Shown here: one piece after another, positions 1 to 6,397 of the stretch | How positions within the stretch are numbered: the stretch's first letter is position 1 | Layout of the letters: each line of letters opens with the position of its first letter | Assembly: GCA_030587435.1 (NCBI GenBank) | Contig: JAUQZC010000124.1 | Span: 1-6,689 of the forward strand | Length of the DNA stretch: 6,689 nt | Source of the DNA: Candidatus Baldrarchaeota archaeon | GTDB taxonomy: Archaea; Asgardarchaeota; Baldrarchaeia; Baldrarchaeales; DXJG01 | Direction: 5' to 3' | The notes under the pieces: model-generated | The model's input: the letters and a program-made list of their open reading frames with translations, nothing else | Database searches by the model: none | Told to the model about the DNA's origin: nothing | Position numbers and translations under genes: made by a program

Positions 1-476
1 TGCTCAAGGTAATATATCTAGGGTCAAAAAACGGAGCTGTATCAATTATCACATAATCATATCTTGAAAACGGAACCATGGATTTAAACATTTTTCTAAA
101 CCTTGGTCCAGCAGCCCCAGTCTTCCAAAACCTATCGACAACATCAATTAAGTCATCACCGGGAAGCAAAAAAATCGATAAACGTATCTCCAACTTCCAC
201 ATCGATCTTAAAACGATAAAACTCCACATTCACACCATCTTCGTAACGCTTAATCATATCTGAAAAGGTTCTACCATCATTCACATATCTATCAAACACA
301 TCATCCTTTAAAACGAGCAAAGATGCACCGGAAGTAGGATCTAAATCAACAAAAAGCACTCTTACATTAAACCGTTTCCTCAAGTAATAAGCCAACAGCA
401 ATGACAGTTTCGTTTTACCAACTCCCCCAGACGCTGAAATAAATGAAACAATCCTAGAATGCAAACACCTCACCAT
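1..476 (-). pseudogene. ParA/MinD-family P-loop ATPase, 3'-partial, interrupted by a one-base frameshift
   Basis: This is a ParA/MinD/Soj-type ATPase, a family that positions DNA or protein cargo by ATP-dependent dimerisation. Seen: reading from the ATG at 476, residues 14-22 are SASGGVGKT (Walker A) and VDLDPTSG at 43-50 is the switch I region. The frame then stops at 156. Reading on one base out of register after DF (residues 101-102) gives FLLPGDDLIDVVDRFWK, then DYVIIDTAPFFDPRYI at about 15-60, a good Walker B/switch II. The protein would continue past base 1. The shift sits in a run of seven T (coding strand) at 168-174; six T would restore one frame. Ser16 stands where classical ParA proteins have the signature Lys of KGGxGKT, and Lys replaces the second Thr of GKTT. 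The start overlaps the end of the upstream gene by about 20 bases, suggesting translational coupling; a TTG at 482 is an alternative start. The frameshift may be a sequencing error, real decay or programmed slippage. Confidence 0.8.
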
Positions 477-879
477 CCTCAACAGAAATTATAACTCCCC
501 TAACATTTTCATCCCGAATCACATTTAACATTTTCTTAAATGCTTCAACATACTCCCCGTAGGCATACCGAACAACATGCATAATCACCACCTTCTCAAA
601 ATCCAACAAAGCCTTGTATGCTAACACCTGATGAAAACCATCATAAGGCCGCTTATCTACTTCGACCTCTACAGCAACATCTCCACATACAAGATCCACC
701 CTCATTTCCGAAAAATCAGTCTTATACGAAATCTCGCGGTGACAACCAAGTACATCAGCCAACACAACCAAGACATCTGCCTCATTATTTACTCTCCTAA
801 GGAACTGAAACAAACGACCACTATTATCCCTCAACTTCGTCACAATTTCCTCAAATTTCACCCAAACCAACTCCAACAA
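454..879 (-). CDS. Uncharacterised protein, possible degenerate PD-(D/E)XK nuclease fold
   Basis: I do not recognise a named family. The 141-residue product has an amphipathic N-terminal half (residues 1-45), then a strand-strand-helix pattern that resembles a PD-(D/E)XK core: D62 in RVDLV, then VAVEVEVDK (E71, E73, D75, K76), then Q84 and Y88 in FHQVLAY, which fits the QxxxY helix of RecB/Cas4-type nucleases. The usual E-x-K is not exact (E-V-E, with Lys three residues further on), so it may be inactive or only structural. There is no signal peptide or membrane segment. The start is uncertain: the frame opens with TTG at 879 and again at 876, without a good ribosome site, while a GTG at 861 has GGAG nine bases before it. 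It is the first gene of a unit with the ParA-like ATPase, which starts inside its 3' end, so the two products probably act together. A TATA-like box lies at 911-920. Confidence 0.7.
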   Translation of the reverse strand: MLELVWVKFEEIVTKLRDNSGRLFQFLRRVNNEADVLVVLADVLGCHREISYKTDFSEMRVDLVCGDVAVEVEVDKRPYDGFHQVLAYKALLDFEKVVIMHVVRYAYGEYVEAFKKMLNVIRDENVRGVIISVEDGEVFAF

Positions 880-910
880 TACAAATTTGTAAATTCCATT
901 TCAATTTAAC

Positions 911-920
911 ATTTATATAC
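911..920 (-). promoter_or_regulatory. TATA box for the ORF2-ParA unit
   Basis: On the minus strand the sequence reads GTATATAAAT, preceded by a purine-rich stretch (CAAAGAGACA) that could serve as BRE. Transcription would be expected to begin about 27 bases downstream, near 888. That gives a leader of about 9 bases for the TTG at 879 or about 27 bases for the GTG at 861. Confidence 0.5.
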
Positions 921-1056
921 TGTCTCTTTGCTTCTTGTATCGACTTTTATCCTCTTAAAATAAAATGCAACAGTTCATGTCAAAATTGTGTATGTTCTCC
1001 ATTCTTATTAATACAGTCTCTAGCAGTTCCGGAGAGAATTCGTATAGTAAGAATCA

Positions 1057-1064
1057 TTAAATAT
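1057..1064 (+). promoter_or_regulatory. TATA box for vapBC
   Basis: TTAAATAT is centred about 30 bases before the ATG at 1091. With archaeal spacing, transcription would begin near 1087, downstream of the earlier in-frame ATG at 1070. This favours 1091 as the vapB start and a nearly leaderless message. No T-rich terminator or RNA gene was seen in the rest of the 880-1090 gap. Operator sequences for VapBC autoregulation would be expected here, but no clear inverted repeat was recognised. Confidence 0.45.
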
Positions 1065-1090
1065 GATTAATGGTTTATGTATCATTGGTG

Positions 1091-1330
1091 ATGGTATTGA
1101 AAGTCGTTCAGACTAAGCTTAACAACCTTGAATATGAATTACTACGCAGGTATGCTGAATCTAGAGGTCTCACTATCATGGAAGCTTTAAGGGAAATTGT
1201 GAGGAAACACCTATTGGAAGAGGAAGTTGATCAAAACGACCCATTCTTTGTAGAAGGTCCCTTAGTGAAAAAGAAGGGTGTAGTGGATAAAACGTCAATA
1301 GAGCATGATAAAATACTTTACGGTGAGTAA
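1091..1330 (+). CDS. vapB: VapB-type antitoxin
   Basis: This is the antitoxin of a type II VapBC pair: it binds and blocks the PIN toxin and normally represses its own operon through an N-terminal DNA-binding domain. Seen: 79 residues from the ATG at 1091. The N-terminus (VVQTKLNNLEYELLRRYA, then GLTIMEALREIVRKHL) has the strand-helix-helix form of ribbon-helix-helix DNA-binding domains. The C-terminal tail has NDPFF and TSIEHDKILYGE, matching the DPxF...HDxYLY pattern that archaeal VapB proteins use to wrap around VapC. An in-frame ATG at 1070 would add seven residues, but they are not family-like and would precede the likely transcription start. The stop lies one base before the vapC start, and GGTGAG at 1322-1327 in its last codons serves as the ribosome site of vapC. 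Confidence 0.88.
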   Translation: MVLKVVQTKLNNLEYELLRRYAESRGLTIMEALREIVRKHLLEEEVDQNDPFFVEGPLVKKKGVVDKTSIEHDKILYGE

Positions 1331-1331
1331 A

Positions 1332-1739
1332 ATGATATTCGTAGATACAAGCGCCTTCTATGCCTTAGAAGTTGAAGACGACATAAACCATGAAAAAGCC
1401 AGAAAATTCTTGGCAAACGAGTTACGTAAAGGTAAATATGGCATCTTAATAACATCAGACTACGTTATCGACGAAACCTTAACCTTACTGCGAATAAAAC
1501 ATAGTGTAGCAACAGCACTCAGATTCTACGAAAAAATATCAAAAAGCAAAAGCATTAAAACAATATGGGTTAACCAAGAAATTTTTGAAGAAGCCCTAAA
1601 ATTTTTCAAAAGAAATGAAAACCTAAAATGGAGTTTCACAGACTGCACAAGCTTCACAATAATGAAACTACTAAACATAAAACACGCATTCACCTTCGAC
1701 GATAACTTCAAACAAGCAAAATACATAAAATTACCGTGA
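1332..1739 (+). CDS. vapC: VapC-type PIN-domain ribonuclease toxin
   Basis: VapC toxins are Mg-dependent RNases that cut tRNA, rRNA or mRNA and stop translation when VapB is lost. The 135-residue product carries all four acidic residues of the PIN active site: D5 (FVDTSAF), E48 (VIDETLTLL), D104 (FTDCTSF) and D123 (FTFDDNF), so the toxin should be catalytically intact. Its length is normal for the family. The frame is open back to 1305, but the ATG at 1332 is chosen because it opens with the conserved MIFVDTSAFYAL and has GGTGAG 4-5 bases before it. It is transcribed with vapB at a one-base gap. The RNA target cannot be read from sequence. Confidence 0.92.
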   Translation: MIFVDTSAFYALEVEDDINHEKARKFLANELRKGKYGILITSDYVIDETLTLLRIKHSVATALRFYEKISKSKSIKTIWVNQEIFEEALKFFKRNENLKWSFTDCTSFTIMKLLNIKHAFTFDDNFKQAKYIKLP

Positions 1740-1787
1740 ATTTCGATCATCAATAATCTGTTTTAACTTGCTTGAAAAACATTGCAA

Positions 1788-1809
1788 TTTTTGTAATTTT
1801 TAGCTTTTT
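1788..1809 (+). terminator. T-run terminator after vapBC
   Basis: Three separate T5 runs occur at 1788-1792, 1797-1801 and 1805-1809, about 50-70 bases after the vapC stop and ahead of the next gene. Archaeal RNA polymerase terminates at such T tracts without needing a hairpin. This separates vapBC from the ATPase gene downstream. Confidence 0.6.
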
Positions 1810-1857
1810 CAGATGGTATGCGATAAAGTTAAATGTTGAAAGTGAAGTATAATACTT

Positions 1858-3273
1858 ATGTTTCAACTTTTTGTAAATAGGGAAAAAGAATTAGAATTTC
1901 TTGAAAAAAGATATCTTTCTAATAAATCGGAGTTAATCATAATATATGGAAGACGTAGAATTGGGAAAACCGAGTTAATATTAAAATTTGCTAAGAAAAA
2001 GCCACATATCTATTTTCTCGCAACAGAAAAGCCAATAAGGGATAATATAAAAGATCTACAAAATCTCATGGCAAACTACATTAAGGACGAATTATTTAAA
2101 CTCGCAAAAATAGAAGATCTAGAAACACTATTTAGGGAATTCCTAAAAAGAAAAAGAACTGAGAAAACAGTCATTATTATAGATGAGTTTCCAATTTTAA
2201 TAGAAAAATATAAGCCAGTTATTTCAATTTTTCAGAGAGTTTGGGACACCTTGATATCAAAGAGAAGAGATGTAATGTTAATTCTCTGTGGGTCAAGTGT
2301 TGGAATGATGGAAACAGAAGTACTTGGATATAAAAGTCCCTTATACGGTAGAAGAACCGGGCAGTGGAAAGTTGAAGAAATAGAGTTCTGGTATCTAAAT
2401 CAATTCTTCCCAAAATACGCATGCACAGATTTAATCAAAGTTTATGGTGTAGTCGGAGGCATACCAGGATACTTAACGAAACTTAACCCTAATAAAACAT
2501 TTAAAGAAAACCTTATAGAAAATGTGTTTACAAAAGGCAGTTACCTCTATGAAGAAGCAGAAATACTCCTCAAACAAGAACTAAGAGAACCAGCCAACTA
2601 CTTTGTAATACTTAAAGCAATTTCCGCTGGAAAAAGAAAATTCGGAGAAATCGTAAACGAAACGGAACTAGACAAATCTATGGTCTCAAAATACCTTTCA
2701 GTTCTACAAAACCTAAAAATAGTAGAAAGAATACTACCAGCAATGACAAGCATAAAAGAAAAAACAAGAATAAAAAGAGGAATATATATAATCTCAGACA
2801 ACTATTTCTCCTTCTGGTTTCGCTTTATCTTCCCGTACAAGAGTCTGCTCGAAAGCGGTGAACTTGAAACATACATGAAAATTTTCAATAAAGAGTTCAA
2901 CAGCTATCTAGGCGAAGTTTTCGGAAACCTTTGCAGAAAATACTTCATAAAAAAACTTGTAAAACAACCTCTCAAAGAAGTAGGAAAATGGTGGCATAGA
3001 GAAAAAGAAATCGACATCATAGGAGTCACTTTAACGGGGGATCTAATTCTAATAGAGACAAAGTGGAGAGAGATCTCCTATACGGAAGCAGCAAAAATAC
3101 TAAAGAAGCTTAAAGAGAAAGCTGAAAACCTTGAAAAAACGATGAAATATGGAATAATAGCCAAAAAAATAGACAAAAAAGACAAAATACGAGAAAAAGG
3201 ATACCTAGCATGGGATTTAACAGACATACAACCACACATATTAAAACCAAATCCAACAACAAAGCACATATAA
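1858..3273 (+). CDS. Archaeal AAA ATPase with winged helix and DUF234-type PD-(D/E)XK-like C-terminus
   Basis: This 471-residue protein belongs to the archaeal ATPase family (Pfam archaeal ATPase plus DUF234). Seen in order: Walker A GRRRIGKT at 31-38; Walker B VIIIDEF at 105-111; a sensor 1-like segment LILCGSSVGMM at 141-151; YGRRTG at 163-168, a likely arginine-finger region; GGIPGYL at 200-206; a winged-helix-like stretch at about 245-290 (FGEIVNETELDKSMVSKYLS); and a C-terminal region with EID at 384-386 and ETK at 400-402, which fits the D...ExK catalytic pattern of PD-(D/E)XK nucleases. Length and motif order are normal, so the gene looks intact. The biological role of the family is not established; it is often multicopy and near toxin-antitoxin or mobile genes, which fits vapBC next door. 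The ATG at 1858 has no clear ribosome site; TTAAAT at 1829-1834 would put transcription close to the start, so it is probably leaderless. It converges on the next gene with a 19-base gap. Confidence 0.9.
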   Translation: MFQLFVNREKELEFLEKRYLSNKSELIIIYGRRRIGKTELILKFAKKKPHIYFLATEKPIRDNIKDLQNLMANYIKDELFKLAKIEDLETLFREFLKRKRTEKTVIIIDEFPILIEKYKPVISIFQRVWDTLISKRRDVMLILCGSSVGMMETEVLGYKSPLYGRRTGQWKVEEIEFWYLNQFFPKYACTDLIKVYGVVGGIPGYLTKLNPNKTFKENLIENVFTKGSYLYEEAEILLKQELREPANYFVILKAISAGKRKFGEIVNETELDKSMVSKYLSVLQNLKIVERILPAMTSIKEKTRIKRGIYIISDNYFSFWFRFIFPYKSLLESGELETYMKIFNKEFNSYLGEVFGNLCRKYFIKKLVKQPLKEVGKWWHREKEIDIIGVTLTGDLILIETKWREISYTEAAKILKKLKEKAENLEKTMKYGIIAKKIDKKDKIREKGYLAWDLTDIQPHILKPNPTTKHI

Positions 3274-3292
3274 CTAAGTTGCAATAAAAGTC

Positions 3293-4312
3293 CTATTCAA
3301 GATGCAAATAGAATTCCCTTGGTTTAAGTTCCTTAAATTCATCTGTTTGCATCACAATATGTCTTCTCACATCAAGACATAAATGACACTTAGAAATGTA
3401 ACCCTCTTCCCTCTCCTCATATCCAAACTCTTTAACAGCAAACTCGTAAAGCTCTTTTAAATCTTTCACAAGAAAACTAAGAATCGGACACTCCTCCAAA
3501 TCTATTCCCCCACATATTGAATCAAGATTTCTTGCATCGCCTAGAGAAATTCCTCCACAGTAACCTGGTATATAATTACAGTAATTATCGATGTGAACAT
3601 GCCAGCCACGCGTCAAACTCCCCTTGCAAGACTCTCCAAAGAAATGTTTAACTGGAAATTTTTCAAATAAATTTTCAAGCTTGTAACAAGCTCTACCCAT
3701 AGGAAGCAATTCAGCAAAAAACAAACCACTAAAACCCGCCCTACTCAAATATTCTTCAAAAGACAAAGTACCTCTAATCCCAAGCATCTTGAATTGCTTA
3801 TAAAAAACCTCTTGATACACTAGAGCATTCCACCCAAAAATTTCCCTACCTATTCTAACAGCTCTATCAATTCTATCAAAAGGCACATGTTCTACCACAA
3901 AAGGATTCACACTAATTAAAACACCATTCAAACCCAAATCCCTTAACTCCAAAAACTTCTCCCTCGTAACCTCATCATTAACACACCAAAAACAATTAGT
4001 CTCAACAAAAACCGAGGGAATCCCAAACTCACGGGCCATCTCAACAGCTTTAAGAAGGAGTTCAAAATTAAGAAACGGCTCCCCACCAGTAAAATGAAGC
4101 CCATAATTTACCCCAATATTATCTGCTCCCAGAGGACTCGACTGAATCAAACCTGAAAGCTGAGATAAAACCTTTTCCAAATCTTTTTCAGAAATCCAAT
4201 CAGCTTTCCAACGAGGAGAACAAGCATACATACAATGCCTACACTCACCAGAACACCTATAAGAAAGAAACACGCCCGCGGAAACAGGCCTAGACGCGAA
4301 AAGCTTTTTCAC
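3293..4312 (-). CDS. Radical SAM protein with cysteine-rich SPASM-like C-terminus
   Basis: Radical SAM enzymes use a 4Fe-4S cluster to cleave S-adenosylmethionine and start radical chemistry. Seen: the cluster motif C20-x3-C24-x2-C27 with C31 just after; GGEP at 76-79, the SAM-binding motif after beta strand 2; and VFVETNCFWC at 101-110. The last third has C229, C245, C252, C267, C275 and a C309-x2-C312 pair, with HVHIDNYCNYIPGYCGG at 238-254 resembling the SPASM/twitch region that holds auxiliary iron-sulfur clusters. There are 14 Cys in 339 residues. SPASM proteins often modify peptides or act as anaerobic sulfatase-maturing enzymes, but the substrate here is unknown and no small precursor peptide gene was found beside it. 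The start is GTG at 4312; GGGGGA about 10 bases upstream and a TTTAAA box near 4361 support it. It follows the PLP enzyme on the same strand after 116 bases. Confidence 0.85.
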   Translation of the reverse strand: MKKLFASRPVSAGVFLSYRCSGECRHCMYACSPRWKADWISEKDLEKVLSQLSGLIQSSPLGADNIGVNYGLHFTGGEPFLNFELLLKAVEMAREFGIPSVFVETNCFWCVNDEVTREKFLELRDLGLNGVLISVNPFVVEHVPFDRIDRAVRIGREIFGWNALVYQEVFYKQFKMLGIRGTLSFEEYLSRAGFSGLFFAELLPMGRACYKLENLFEKFPVKHFFGESCKGSLTRGWHVHIDNYCNYIPGYCGGISLGDARNLDSICGGIDLEECPILSFLVKDLKELYEFAVKEFGYEEREEGYISKCHLCLDVRRHIVMQTDEFKELKPREFYLHLE

Positions 4313-4355
4313 CTAAACCACTTCCCCCACTACTCGACCTATGAATCCTTCAGCA

Positions 4356-4367
4356 ATTTTAAATTTA
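4356..4367 (-). promoter_or_regulatory. TATA-like box for the radical SAM gene
   Basis: The minus strand reads TAAATTTAAAAT here, about 50 bases before the GTG start. Transcription would begin near 4334, leaving a leader of roughly 20 bases that contains GGGGGA. An imperfect palindrome, AACTAAATTTAAGTT at 4386-4400 (12 of 15 positions symmetric), lies just upstream and could be an operator, though its AT richness makes chance likely. Confidence 0.35.
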
Positions 4368-4428
4368 TCAGAAATTTTGCATCTTAACTAAATTTAAGTT
4401 AAATTCCAAACGTGCACTATAAGAAAAT

Positions 4429-5520
4429 CTAAAACTCTTTCATCATCTTTACGCCGATTTGTTCTTTCCTTTCAATGACCTTTCTTATCTTTTTAGGCAA
4501 TTTCTGTACATCTAGCTTCTTAAGTATATCCGAGAAATCCACGGAATTATACGTGTTCCAAAACAACAGTGAACCATCGTGTTCTTTTCTGGCAAAGTCT
4601 ATTAAAGCAGCTAATGCCTTACCAGTATAGACAGGTTCAAGTTTAATATGCTCTGTTTTCTCCATCAACGATATCGCCTCTAAACATTCTTGGGTAGGGA
4701 AACCATAACCTTGACCTAAATAATTACCATCTAAGATAACGTCTCTCTCATCTATCTTTACATCGGGAACGTCACGTGAATGTTCTCTCAACAAGTTTAG
4801 CGCCTTGTTAGCCAATTTAACTATATTTTTCGGATTTGTCATCTTCATCTGAGTAACTTTCACCCCTCTGATTTCAACATCTAAGTTTAGCAGCTTTTTA
4901 CCCAGTAGTAGTCCAGCATAAGTTCCACATGAACCAACTGCAACAAAAATATACTTAGGCATCGGGATCTCACCGCTATCAACCTGCCTCTTCAACTCAA
5001 TCATAGCATCAACATAGCCCAATGTTCCCAACGCGTTTGACGCACCAACTGGAACCATATAAACCCCCCTCTTTGTCAAAAAATGCCATATCGTTTTAAG
5101 TACAGCCATCGCAGTGTTTCCTGCGTAAGAAATATGAGCACCAAAATAGTGCATCAACCATAAATTCTCAATTACATGTCTAGTAATTGGCTGATCCACC
5201 AAAACAGCTATAGTCTTTAAACCATAAGCCCTAGCGTGAATAGTCATAGCCAACGTCTGATTAGAACCAAGACCTCCATACGTTATAATCCACTTTCTCT
5301 TCTTCTCCAAAGCATCTGCTAAAACAAACTCAAACTTCCTAATTTTATTCCCACCGTATTTATCGGATGACTGATCATCTCTCTTAATCCAAATATCCTC
5401 AAAACCTACAGCTTCACCTAAATTAGAAAGTTTATGGACTCTTGTTGGAAAATTACCAATAGAAATCCACGGAATCCCCTCAACCTCATACTCCTCAAAA
5501 ATCCAAGGCTTATCTCGCAT
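4429..5520 (-). CDS. PLP-dependent D-cysteine desulfhydrase/ACC deaminase family enzyme
   Basis: Fold type II PLP enzyme of the family that includes D-cysteine desulfhydrase (D-cysteine to pyruvate, H2S and ammonia) and ACC deaminase. Seen in 363 residues: KRDDQSSDKYGGNKIRK with the PLP-binding K59; GGLGSNQT at 82-89; the phosphate loop GSCGTYAG at 196-203; GQGYGFPT at 269-276; and LEPVYTGKAL at 295-304. In ACC deaminases the residue after VY is Glu (E295 in the Pseudomonas enzyme), whereas here it is Thr, as in desulfhydrases, so true ACC deaminase activity is unlikely. The C-terminal HTGG/HLGG motif of the family is replaced by NTYN at 322-325, so the substrate may differ from both. The ATG at 5520 is chosen over the longer TTG frame (5583) because GGAGGTG at 5527-5533 lies six bases before it and the conserved sequence begins just after. 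It is a cytoplasmic enzyme by its lack of a signal sequence. Confidence 0.88.
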   Translation of the reverse strand: MRDKPWIFEEYEVEGIPWISIGNFPTRVHKLSNLGEAVGFEDIWIKRDDQSSDKYGGNKIRKFEFVLADALEKKRKWIITYGGLGSNQTLAMTIHARAYGLKTIAVLVDQPITRHVIENLWLMHYFGAHISYAGNTAMAVLKTIWHFLTKRGVYMVPVGASNALGTLGYVDAMIELKRQVDSGEIPMPKYIFVAVGSCGTYAGLLLGKKLLNLDVEIRGVKVTQMKMTNPKNIVKLANKALNLLREHSRDVPDVKIDERDVILDGNYLGQGYGFPTQECLEAISLMEKTEHIKLEPVYTGKALAALIDFARKEHDGSLLFWNTYNSVDFSDILKKLDVQKLPKKIRKVIERKEQIGVKMMKEF

Positions 5521-5526
5521 AGCAAA

Positions 5527-5533
5527 CACCTCC
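5527..5533 (-). promoter_or_regulatory. Strong ribosome binding site deciding the PLP-enzyme start
   Basis: GGAGGTG on the minus strand lies six bases before the ATG at 5520. It is a near-perfect match to the archaeal 16S 3' end and rules out the upstream TTG (5583) as the main start. Confidence 0.8.
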
Positions 5534-5589
5534 TTAATAACTGTAACACTATCTATGTTCAAAAACGATATAGTATAGTACAAAATAAG

Positions 5590-5598
5590 GATATAAAG
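5590..5598 (-). promoter_or_regulatory. TATA box for the PLP-enzyme gene
   Basis: The minus strand reads CTTTATATC about 70 bases before the ATG at 5520. Expected transcription start is near 5567, giving a leader of about 45 bases that carries the GGAGGTG site. It is divergent from the ATPase promoter at 5744-5758; the 309-base gap 5521-5829 holds these two promoters and no recognisable gene. Confidence 0.5.
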
Positions 5599-5743
5599 CC
5601 TATACGATTATAACACTTTTCATTTTCTATATTTTTACTATCCTTAATGAAATATTATGCTCCATTAAGGTTAGCAACAGTCATTTCACGCCGACTTATA
5701 TCACTTTTATTCTTTTCCTTTCCTCAAAGATTAAATTTGTCTC

Positions 5744-5758
5744 AAAAAGCTTATATTT
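5744..5758 (+). promoter_or_regulatory. BRE/TATA promoter for the GvpD/KaiC-like ATPase gene
   Basis: AAAAAGCTTATATTT matches the archaeal arrangement of an A-rich BRE followed by a TATA box. Transcription would begin near 5780, about 50 bases before the ATG at 5830. A second candidate, GATTAAATTT, occurs at 5728-5737. AGGTG at 5820-5824 is the ribosome site, five bases before the ATG. Confidence 0.5.
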
Positions 5759-5829
5759 GCAAACATTTTAGTTACTATAATCATCACTACGATTACTTTT
5801 CAAGTCAAAATTTAAACTCAGGTGTTTAC

Positions 5830-6183
5830 ATGAATCAAACAATCCCACCCGAGATCGTAAAGTTTTTAGACAAAATAGACAGCCCTGTTCTCCTCGTAAA
5901 AGGTGAACCGGGCTCCGGAAAAACAATCCTCACCCTCCAGTACATTGCCGATCAAGCTGAAAAAGGATACGGCATATATTTTTCCACAAGAGTCGACACA
6001 AAATCTCTCTACAGCCAGTTCCCCTGGATAAAAGAAAAAATACCACCGGAGAACATCATTGATGCAACCCAATCCATAATGCCCAGAAAAATGGAAATAC
6101 CCCACATACTAACATTTTCATCACTCCCCGACTTCCTCAAAGGACTCTACACATTAATCGAAGAAATTTCGATCCCCATATAA
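5830..6183 (+). pseudogene. N-terminal fragment of a GvpD/KaiC-like RecA-superfamily ATPase
   Basis: Seen: 117 residues with Walker A GEPGSGKT at 25-32, followed by GYGIYFSTRVDTKSLYSQFP and IPPENIIDAT, a pattern I associate with archaeal GvpD/KaiC-like ATPases. The N-terminal third is well preserved, but the frame ends at ISIPI just where the family should continue to a Walker B strand (VVIDSW-like). None of the three plus-strand frames after 6183 carries that continuation. Family members are usually more than twice as long, so the gene is truncated and cannot hydrolyse ATP normally. The ATG at 5830 is chosen because AGGTG at 5820-5824 precedes it and the earlier in-frame ATG at 5647 adds 61 residues with no family character. 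The missing part may lie beyond the window on the other strand (see the findings). KaiC/GvpD-like proteins act as regulators or signalling ATPases in the cytoplasm; the partner here is unknown. Confidence 0.75.
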
Positions 6184-6397
6184 CAAAGTAAAAAGTTGAA
6201 GCTTCAACACCTCCACCAATAAGCAAATCTAAAAGAACACTTCCAGTAGTTAGCTTCCCAGCCCTAACATTCTCACAACAAAGATCAAAATCACTCAGAT
6301 AGGTCCCTGCTAACTCCTCCTCAAATAAAGAACCACTTAGTTGTGGAAAAACTTTTTGACCATCAATTAGCAAATTTTCACTGCAAATAGAAAACAT
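6178..6397 (-). pseudogene. N-terminal fragment of a RadA/RadB/KaiC-like RecA-fold ATPase
   Basis: On the minus strand, AGKLTTGSVLLDLLIGGGVE (residues 46-65 of a frame opening with ATG at 6397) matches the entry to the RecA fold in archaeal RadA, RadB and KaiC (STGxxxLDxLLGGGIE). The next strand is still visible as STFYFVIWG (67-75), where the family has ITQIYG before the Walker A loop, but no GxxxxGKT follows: the frame runs into the antisense of the neighbouring ATPase and stops at 6137. The first 45 residues (SENLLIDGQKVFPQL...) are not recognised. The start is uncertain; GAGG lies too close to the ATG at 6397, and the frame overlaps the preceding one by 31 bases. The gene is therefore cut just before its ATP-binding loop, at the same place where the plus-strand ATPase is cut. 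Confidence 0.5.
6195..6208. repeat. 14-base perfect palindrome near the ATPase junction
   Basis: GTTGAAGCTTCAAC is its own reverse complement. Read on the minus strand it is followed at once by TTTTT, so it could form a short hairpin (5-base stem, AGCT loop) with a T tail. It also encodes VEAST of the RecA-fold fragment, so coding constraint may explain it. It lies 5-20 bases from the point where the two truncated genes meet. Confidence 0.5.

Noticed and set aside
3274..3292. Small RNA or terminator between the convergent genes
   Set aside because: The gap is only 19 bases, with no T run or stable hairpin.
3572..3588. ATAATTAC-A-GTAATTAT inverted repeat
   Set aside because: It lies inside the radical SAM gene and is produced by the codons for DNYCNYI around C245, so coding explains it.
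5521..5583. 21-residue N-terminal extension of the PLP enzyme from a TTG
   Set aside because: GGAGGTG at 5527-5533 lies within it, correctly spaced for the ATG at 5520, and the extension has no conserved sequence.
5647..5829. 61-residue N-terminal extension of the GvpD/KaiC-like ATPase
   Set aside because: The extension has no family character and contains the likely promoter; the ATG at 5830 has its own AGGTG site.
6178..6215. Hairpin plus T5 on the minus strand as a true terminator
   Set aside because: The stem is only five bases, it lies inside a sequence that codes for the RecA-fold motif, and archaeal terminators do not need hairpins; kept only as a palindrome.
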